A stretch of DNA of 9,701 nt. It comes from Allobaculum sp. (GTDB lineage Bacteria; Bacillota_I; Bacilli_A; Erysipelotrichales; Erysipelotrichaceae). The stretch is taken from the NCBI GenBank assembly GCA_014803815.1, contig JAAVAY010000030.1:2034-11734 (forward strand). The letters run 5' to 3'. Both the position numbers and the translations under genes were made by a program. Under the pieces are notes generated by a model. The model had not been told where the DNA came from and searched no databases. It was given only the letters and a program-made list of their open reading frames with translations. Position 1 is the stretch's first letter. Each line of letters starts with the position of its first letter. Shown here piece by piece: positions 5,441-9,701 of the stretch.

Positions 5441-6559
5441 ATGTCTCAAGAAAATTACACCGTCCAACGTCTCGACTTCAAACGCGATGGTCAAACCATT
5501 GCGGGAGAATTGTATTTGCCCAAAGAGCTTCACGATTTGGCTTTAGTGATCTTAAGTCATGGATTTGGAGCCAACTGGTCAAAAACGAAGCCCTATGCTC
5601 AATACTTAGCCAATCATGGCCTCGCCGCCTATGTATTTGACTTCATTGGTGGAGGCCTTAATATTCAAAGCGATGGTCAAACGACAGATATGTCTGTTTT
5701 AACCGAGGCAGCCGATTTAGACATGGTGCTTCAAGGGTTTGAAACGGATTCGCGTTTTGAATCCATCTTTTTGTTGGGAGAAAGTCAAGGTGGTTTTGTT
5801 TCAACGTATGTAGCTTCTAATCATCCCAAAGAGATTGCAGGATTGATTTTATTGTATCCAGCCTTTGTGTTGCAGGATGATGCCAAAAAGCGAAATCCCA
5901 ATTTGGATGATTTGCCAGAGGTACAAGATGTGATGGGCGTACCCATTGGAAAACGCTATACACTCGATGCCATTTCCTTTGATATTTATGAAAAAATGAA
6001 GCAATATCCAGGACCTGTCTTGATCGTGCATGGAACGGCGGATCCCATTGTGCCTTTAAGCTATGCCCAGCGCGCTGCTCAAGTCTTTCCTCGTGCTCAT
6101 CTTGAAACCATCCCGCAAGCAGGTCATGGCTTTAGTGGGAAAGACTTAGATCAAGCAGCCAAGTGGAGCCTTGGCTTTATCGATAAAATTCTTGAGTTTA
6201 ACCAAGAGTCATTGCATCTTGCGATTGATGATACAGAAGTAGAAGTAGAATGGGCGGTCAATTCCTCCACTCAAGCGCTCAAAGCCTTAGTCAACAAAGG
6301 CCCTTTAACCATTCATACCTCAAAATATGGGGGTTTTGAACAAGTAGGAGCGATTGGAACGGTTTTACCGAGTCAAGACAAGTCAATCACGACGCATCCT
6401 GGCGATATTATGCTTTACAATAACGATCAAATCGTCTTTTTCTATGGCTCCAATACTTGGAGTTATACACCGCTTGGAACCATTACAGAGCCAAGTGGCG
6501 TAAAACTGAGTCAATTGCTCGATCGCAAAGAAGCAACGATTACACTTTTCTTACGCTAA
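5441..6559 (+). CDS. alpha/beta hydrolase (feruloyl/cinnamoyl esterase-like) fused to a cyclophilin-like domain
   Basis: The product has 372 residues. Residues 1-252 are a serine alpha/beta hydrolase, with an oxyanion loop SHGFGANWSKTK (39-50), nucleophile elbow G-E-S115-Q-G, acid D201 in HGTADPIVP and H229 in AGHGF. The layout resembles small cytoplasmic esterases of the Est1E/cinnamoyl esterase group; the true substrate is unknown. Residues about 257-371 match the bacterial cyclophilin-like fold family (PF18050 type): an opening I-D-x-T-E-V, then YGGFEQVGAIGTVLP, PGDIMLYNNDQIVFFYGSNTWSYTPLG and a final beta strand. This domain is normally a small separate protein. There is no signal peptide, so it is probably cytoplasmic. 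The start is fixed by AGGAAGGA (5427-5434) with a 6-nt spacer. The gene is monocistronic and converges on citrate synthase over a shared terminator. Confidence 0.93.
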   Translation: MSQENYTVQRLDFKRDGQTIAGELYLPKELHDLALVILSHGFGANWSKTKPYAQYLANHGLAAYVFDFIGGGLNIQSDGQTTDMSVLTEAADLDMVLQGFETDSRFESIFLLGESQGGFVSTYVASNHPKEIAGLILLYPAFVLQDDAKKRNPNLDDLPEVQDVMGVPIGKRYTLDAISFDIYEKMKQYPGPVLIVHGTADPIVPLSYAQRAAQVFPRAHLETIPQAGHGFSGKDLDQAAKWSLGFIDKILEFNQESLHLAIDDTEVEVEWAVNSSTQALKALVNKGPLTIHTSKYGGFEQVGAIGTVLPSQDKSITTHPGDIMLYNNDQIVFFYGSNTWSYTPLGTITEPSGVKLSQLLDRKEATITLFLR

Positions 6560-6564
6560 CCAAT

Positions 6565-6608
6565 AAAAAAGGAGCGATCTGGATTCATGCCTAGAAAGCT
6601 CCTTTTTT
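6565..6608. terminator. bidirectional terminator between hydrolase and citrate synthase
   Basis: AAAAAAGGAGC (6565-6575) pairs perfectly with GCTCCTTTTTT (6598-6608) over 11 bp around a 22-nt loop that can form a further short inner stem. It has T6 on the plus side and, read leftward, T6 on the minus side, so it can end both converging genes. It starts 5 bases after the hydrolase stop and ends 2 bases from the citrate synthase stop. Confidence 0.9.
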
Positions 6609-6610
6609 AC

Positions 6611-7918
6611 TTAATCTTCTTTAAAGAGAGGATTTGTATCAATGGTGTATTTTTCCCCGACATAGATGTTGGCGGGACGAATGAGTTTGCGATTGTTTTG
6701 ACGGTTTTCCAAATGATGCGCAATCCATCCAGCACAACGGCTGATCGCAAAAAGGGGAGTGTAAAGCGATTGATCAATTCCTAGTAAGTGATAAGCAAAG
6801 CCAGAGTAATAGTCTACATTGGCACACACCACTTTTCCCTTCCGCTCTTTCATCACTTGACAAGCCATCTTTTCAAAGCGTTCGAGCATTTCAAACGTTT
6901 CTAACTCATCTTTTTCTTGAGCAAGGGTGCGTACTTCTTCTTTGATCAATAAGCAACGCGGATCGCTTTGGGTATAGATGGCATGGCCAATGCCATAAAT
7001 TAATCCCGAACCATCCCCTATTTTTTTATCCAAAATATCTTCGCACAGTTGCCTTAATTCCTCATCACTTGCTTGAGGAGTTAAGCTTTGAAGCAACATT
7101 TGAGTCTGGCTGCCTACTTTTCCAGCCGCCCCACCATGTTTTGGCCCTTTTAAAGATCCAATCGCTGCAGAAATGCAAGAATAAATGTCCGTTCCCGTCG
7201 ATGAAATGACGACATCGGCAAAGGTGGAGTTATTACCGCCACCATGATCCGCATGAACCATCATCAAGACATCCAATACCCGAGCTTCTTGTTTGGAGTA
7301 AGGTTGATGATCACGCGCCATCCAAAGCACATTTTCCGCAAATCCGGCCGCTGGTAAGGGATAGGAGGAGATTTTTTGCTTAGAGTAGACGGAAAACACA
7401 AACAAAGGCAAAGATGACAACACACAAAGGCCTTTCATCATACGGTCTTCAAGGGTATCGTTATCGGGATTTTCATCCTGCCCATACAACTTGAGCACTT
7501 CAATTTGCATTGCATTGAGCAGATTTTGTGTTCGATAGGTTTCAAAAACCAAGCTGTTGGAGAAATCATGTTTTAAAACGTATTGAAATTCTTCCAATTC
7601 AGGTAACGTAGGCAATTTACCAAAGATCAATAAAAAGGCGGCAATCTCATACCCACGAATTTTGAGATCGCGTTTTTCAAGAGCGACAAGATCACGCAGG
7701 GAATAGCCGCGATAGATGAGTTCCCCTTCTTTAGGCAATTTTTGATCGTCTACGAGATCATACCCAACCACATCGCAAATGCGCGTTAAACCAACTTTTA
7801 CTCCAGTGCCATTTTCATTGCGCAATCCCGCTTTCACACGGTATTGGGAATACAATTCAGGAGCAATGGAATTGTCTGGCGTATTTTCAACATAAACTTC
7901 CTTTAGACTTCTGCTCAT
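6611..7918 (-). CDS. citrate synthase, clostridial type
   Basis: The product has 435 residues and is full length. The catalytic triad of the family is visible: H261 in GPKHGGA, H312 in GIGHAIYTQSDPR and D369 in NVDYYSG. The conserved HADH segment is at 222-225. It condenses oxaloacetate and acetyl-CoA to citrate in the cytoplasm. The N-terminal part carries the LIYRGYSLRDL motif. GHAIYTQSDPR in place of the GHRVYK.DPR of many type II enzymes is, from memory, common in clostridial members. The start is ATG at 7918-7916, with GGAAGG (minus strand, 7935-7930) about 11 bases before it. Divergent aconitase, 440 bases away, supplies the next step. It could be called gltA or citZ; I leave the symbol open because naming varies. 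Confidence 0.97.
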   Translation of the reverse strand: MSRSLKEVYVENTPDNSIAPELYSQYRVKAGLRNENGTGVKVGLTRICDVVGYDLVDDQKLPKEGELIYRGYSLRDLVALEKRDLKIRGYEIAAFLLIFGKLPTLPELEEFQYVLKHDFSNSLVFETYRTQNLLNAMQIEVLKLYGQDENPDNDTLEDRMMKGLCVLSSLPLFVFSVYSKQKISSYPLPAAGFAENVLWMARDHQPYSKQEARVLDVLMMVHADHGGGNNSTFADVVISSTGTDIYSCISAAIGSLKGPKHGGAAGKVGSQTQMLLQSLTPQASDEELRQLCEDILDKKIGDGSGLIYGIGHAIYTQSDPRCLLIKEEVRTLAQEKDELETFEMLERFEKMACQVMKERKGKVVCANVDYYSGFAYHLLGIDQSLYTPLFAISRCAGWIAHHLENRQNNRKLIRPANIYVGEKYTIDTNPLFKED

Positions 7919-7996
7919 ACCTTAAAATTCCTTCCAAAAAATATACATTACGATCCCTTAAGTCTTCACAAAGAATTTTGGATCGAGAAATTGAGA

Positions 7997-8025
7997 ATTA
8001 GTAAGCTAAATCCTAACATTTTCAA
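7997..8025 (-). promoter_or_regulatory. candidate citrate synthase promoter
   Basis: On the minus strand, TTGAAA (8025-8020) and ACTAAT (8002-7997) are separated by 17 nt. This gives 5/6 and 4/6 matches to the sigma-A consensus and would leave a leader of about 70 nt before the start at 7918. Confidence 0.4.
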
Positions 8026-8032
8026 GGATCGG

Positions 8033-8065
8033 ATAAACCCAATAAATTTTTCTGGGTTTATTTTC
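8033..8065 (+). terminator. rightward terminator-like hairpin just upstream of the citrate synthase promoter
   Basis: ATAAACCCA (8033-8041) pairs with TGGGTTTAT (8053-8061) around an 11-nt loop, followed by TTTTC on the plus strand. No plus-strand gene precedes it. It may be a dyad operator or a barrier between divergent transcripts. Confidence 0.45.
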
Positions 8066-8136
8066 AACCTTAAATTTTATAAGAGAGATTATCAAAGATT
8101 CCTCTTTAGGTAGTGTATTTATAAGAGTAAAGGGTC

Positions 8137-8162
8137 AAAAAAAAAAGCCAAGAGAGCTTGGC
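8137..8162 (-). terminator. strong leftward intrinsic terminator without an obvious gene
   Basis: Read on the minus strand, GCCAAG (8162-8157), a 4-nt loop CTCT and CTTGGC (8152-8147) are followed by T10 (8146-8137). This is a textbook Rho-independent terminator. It faces leftward between aconitase and citrate synthase, so it would end a short minus-strand transcript or attenuate a long citrate synthase leader. Confidence 0.85.
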
Positions 8163-8206
8163 AAATCGCTTCCAAAAGGAACTTTTTATTTCACTCTGCA
8201 TCCGCT

Positions 8207-8246
8207 TACACAAATTGAGAGAAAATCGTTGGATTCATTTTGTGTA
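8207..8246. other. stem-loop in the aconitase upstream region
   Basis: TACACAAA (8207-8214) pairs perfectly with TTTGTGTA (8239-8246) around a 24-nt loop. Together with the neighbouring stem (8264-8309) it may be part of a structured leader or a binding-site dyad. The strand of action is unknown. Confidence 0.4.
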
Positions 8247-8263
8247 TGATGTCAGATGAAATT

Positions 8264-8309
8264 AACACCAAGTCCAAAACAATTTTGGCTCTTTTGTTTT
8301 GTTGGTGTT
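8264..8309. other. long stem-loop in the aconitase upstream region with an alternative fold
   Basis: AACACCAA (8264-8271) pairs with TTGGTGTT (8302-8309). After an internal loop, AAAAC (8276-8280) pairs with GTTTT (8296-8300). A competing inner hairpin CCAAAA-CAA-TTTTGG (8274-8288) uses the same left arm, so two exclusive folds are possible. It lies about 50 bases before the aconitase start. Confidence 0.45.
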
Positions 8310-8358
8310 TCAACGTATTTCTTTTCTGAGAAGAGAACATAAGGAGAAAGGAAAATTC

Positions 8359-9701
8359 ATGGCAAAAAATCTGACCCAAAAAATTTTGGACGCGCATATT
8401 TTAAATGGACAACCCATAGCTGGGCAGCCCGTGGAAGTCAAAATTGACCAAACACTTACCCAAGATGCCACGGGAACTATGGCTTACATTCAACTTGAAG
8501 CGATGGGTGTTGATCAAGTCAAAACCGAATTGTCCGTTTCATATGTCGACCACAACACGTTACAATCTGGCTTTATGAATGCCGATGACCATGCGTATTT
8601 GCAATCGGTCGCGGCAAAACATGGTGTTTTATTTTCTCGCCCTGGCAATGGCATTTGTCATCAAGTGCATTTGGAACGCTTTGCTAAACCTGGAAAAACG
8701 CTGATCGGTTCCGACTCCCATACGCCAACCGCTGGAGCCCTTGGCTCAATTGCAATGGGAGCAGGTGGACTAGATGTAGCCAAAGCGATGGCTGGCCTTG
8801 GCTATACGATCCCCTATCCCCAAGTCGTAGAAGTGCGCTTAGAAGGAAAGCTACCCCATGGTGTTTCCGCTAAGGATATCATCTTAGAACTCTTAAAACG
8901 TCGCAGTGTTAAAGGTGGCGTAGGAAAAATCTTTGAATATACAGGGGATGGTGTTGATACACTTTCTGTTTATCAACGCGCAACGATCACCAATATGGGT
9001 GCGGAGCTTGGAGCCACCACCTCCATTTTCCCTTCGGATGAGCGTACTCTTGAATTTTTACGCCAACAAGATCGCGAAGCGGATTGGCAAGAACTCAAAG
9101 CGGATGAAGGGGCGACGTATGATGATGTAGAAATCATCGATTTATCCACCCTTCGCCCTGCCGCAGCTTGTCCCAATTCCCCAGATGCAGTGAAGTCCAT
9201 TGACGAACTCGAAGGACAAAAAATTGACCAAGTCGCCATTGGCTCTTGCACTAACTCCGGTTTTGAAGATTTGATGAAAGCCGCCGCGATTTTGGAAGAC
9301 CAAAAAGTCGCTCCCAATGTGTCGCTCGTCATTTCGCCAGGAAGCCGTCAAGTCCTCTTAAAATTGATGGAAAGTGGCGCGCTTCAAACGTTTGTGAAAG
9401 CAGGCGCTCGTATTTTGGAATGCACTTGTGGTCCTTGTATCGGCATGGGTCAATCGCCCAAAAGCGAAGGTATATCTTTGCGTACGTTTAATCGCAACTT
9501 CTATGGTCGCTCTGGGACCAATTCAGCGGGTGTGTATTTAGTAGGCCCTGAAGTAGCCGCGGCGAGTGCGATTGCGGGAGTCTTTGCCGATCCAACTAAA
9601 TTAGACTATCAAGATCATGATTTTGAAGAAGTGCCTTTCATTGATGACAGCATGATTCTGGCTCCTTCTGATCATCCAGAAGAGGTAGAAATCGTGCGTG
9701 G
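8359..9701 (+). CDS. aconitate hydratase, Aquifex-type monomeric family (3' end outside window)
   Basis: 447 complete codons are present and the frame runs off the window; the family is about 640 residues, so the C-terminal swivel part is missing. Family motifs run in order: IDQTLTQDATGT (29-40), SYVDHNTLQ (61-69), SRPGNGICHQVH (93-104), GSDSHTPTAG (117-126), and SCTNS with C297. The [4Fe-4S] ligands are C297, C357 and C360 (CGPC). It interconverts citrate and isocitrate through cis-aconitate. The start at ATG 8359 has GAAAGGA (8346-8352) with a 6-nt spacer, plus an overlapping AAGGAG further up. The Aquifex-type identity is judged from the N-terminal signature KIDQTLTQDATGTMAY. Divergence from citrate synthase suggests shared control; isocitrate dehydrogenase could follow downstream but is not seen. 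Confidence 0.96.
   Translation, partial: MAKNLTQKILDAHILNGQPIAGQPVEVKIDQTLTQDATGTMAYIQLEAMGVDQVKTELSVSYVDHNTLQSGFMNADDHAYLQSVAAKHGVLFSRPGNGICHQVHLERFAKPGKTLIGSDSHTPTAGALGSIAMGAGGLDVAKAMAGLGYTIPYPQVVEVRLEGKLPHGVSAKDIILELLKRRSVKGGVGKIFEYTGDGVDTLSVYQRATITNMGAELGATTSIFPSDERTLEFLRQQDREADWQELKADEGATYDDVEIIDLSTLRPAAACPNSPDAVKSIDELEGQKIDQVAIGSCTNSGFEDLMKAAAILEDQKVAPNVSLVISPGSRQVLLKLMESGALQTFVKAGARILECTCGPCIGMGQSPKSEGISLRTFNRNFYGRSGTNSAGVYLVGPEVAAASAIAGVFADPTKLDYQDHDFEEVPFIDDSMILAPSDHPEEVEIVR

Larger units (their letters stand above)
7919..8358. other. 440-base divergent control region between citrate synthase and aconitase
   Basis: There is no credible gene here. From left to right it holds the citrate synthase ribosome binding site, a candidate leftward promoter (7997-8025), a rightward terminator-like hairpin (8033-8065), a strong leftward terminator (8137-8162), two stem-loops (8207-8246 and 8264-8309) and the aconitase ribosome binding site. 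A minus-strand frame at 8206-8397 (63 codons) starts inside the aconitase gene without a ribosome binding site and is not accepted. Confidence 0.7.

Noticed and set aside
6587..6784. Plus-strand 65-codon frame over the terminator and the citrate synthase end
   Set aside because: It begins in the terminator loop and is antisense to conserved citrate synthase residues.
8206..8397. Minus-strand 63-codon frame ending shortly before the T10 terminator
   Set aside because: It starts inside the aconitase gene, has no ribosome binding site and shows no family pattern; the terminator is better explained by an RNA element.
8973..9332. Minus-strand 119-codon frame inside aconitase
   Set aside because: Antisense shadow of a clearly conserved coding sequence.

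Overview
The window looks like a chromosomal stretch from a low-to-moderate GC Bacillota (Firmicutes). The reasons are an EssC-type type VII secretion (T7SSb) operon, strong AGGAGG-like ribosome binding sites, a clostridial-type citrate synthase and an 'Aquifex-type' aconitase. I cannot fix the genus from sequence alone; an Erysipelotrichia-like or related anaerobe is a guess.

Left half (1-4348, + strand) is the distal part of a T7SSb operon. It begins inside the secretion ATPase EssC (its 5' end is outside the window). Then come a ubiquitin-like EsaB/YukD protein, a WXG100 protein, a second WXG100-like protein, a 59-residue helical protein, a 269-residue protein with a helical head and a Ser/Gly/Ala-rich beta-like body (putative substrate), and a DUF4176 protein. 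A 14-bp terminator stem ends the operon at 4304-4348. Read together: EssC drives export, the UBL and WXG100 proteins are core or regulatory partners, and the last four genes form a small substrate/chaperone cassette. Notable non-coding features are two strongly pyrimidine-biased stretches (1901-1988 and 2551-2700). The second is bracketed by an inverted repeat whose 91-nt loop has no G at all.

Middle (4349-5440) is an AT-rich island holding one lipoprotein gene with codon use unlike its neighbours. It is followed by about 400 bases with two hairpins, a possible gene remnant on the minus strand and a 14-bp tandem repeat. This looks like accessory, probably acquired DNA.

Right half (5441-9701) is housekeeping-like. 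It has an alpha/beta hydrolase fused to a cyclophilin-like domain (+), a shared bidirectional terminator, citrate synthase (-), a structured 440-base divergent spacer, and aconitase (+, cut by the window end). Citrate synthase and aconitase catalyse consecutive steps from oxaloacetate and acetyl-CoA to isocitrate, usually the oxidative branch towards 2-oxoglutarate and glutamate. The spacer between them carries a strong minus-strand terminator and two further stem-loops that no gene explains.
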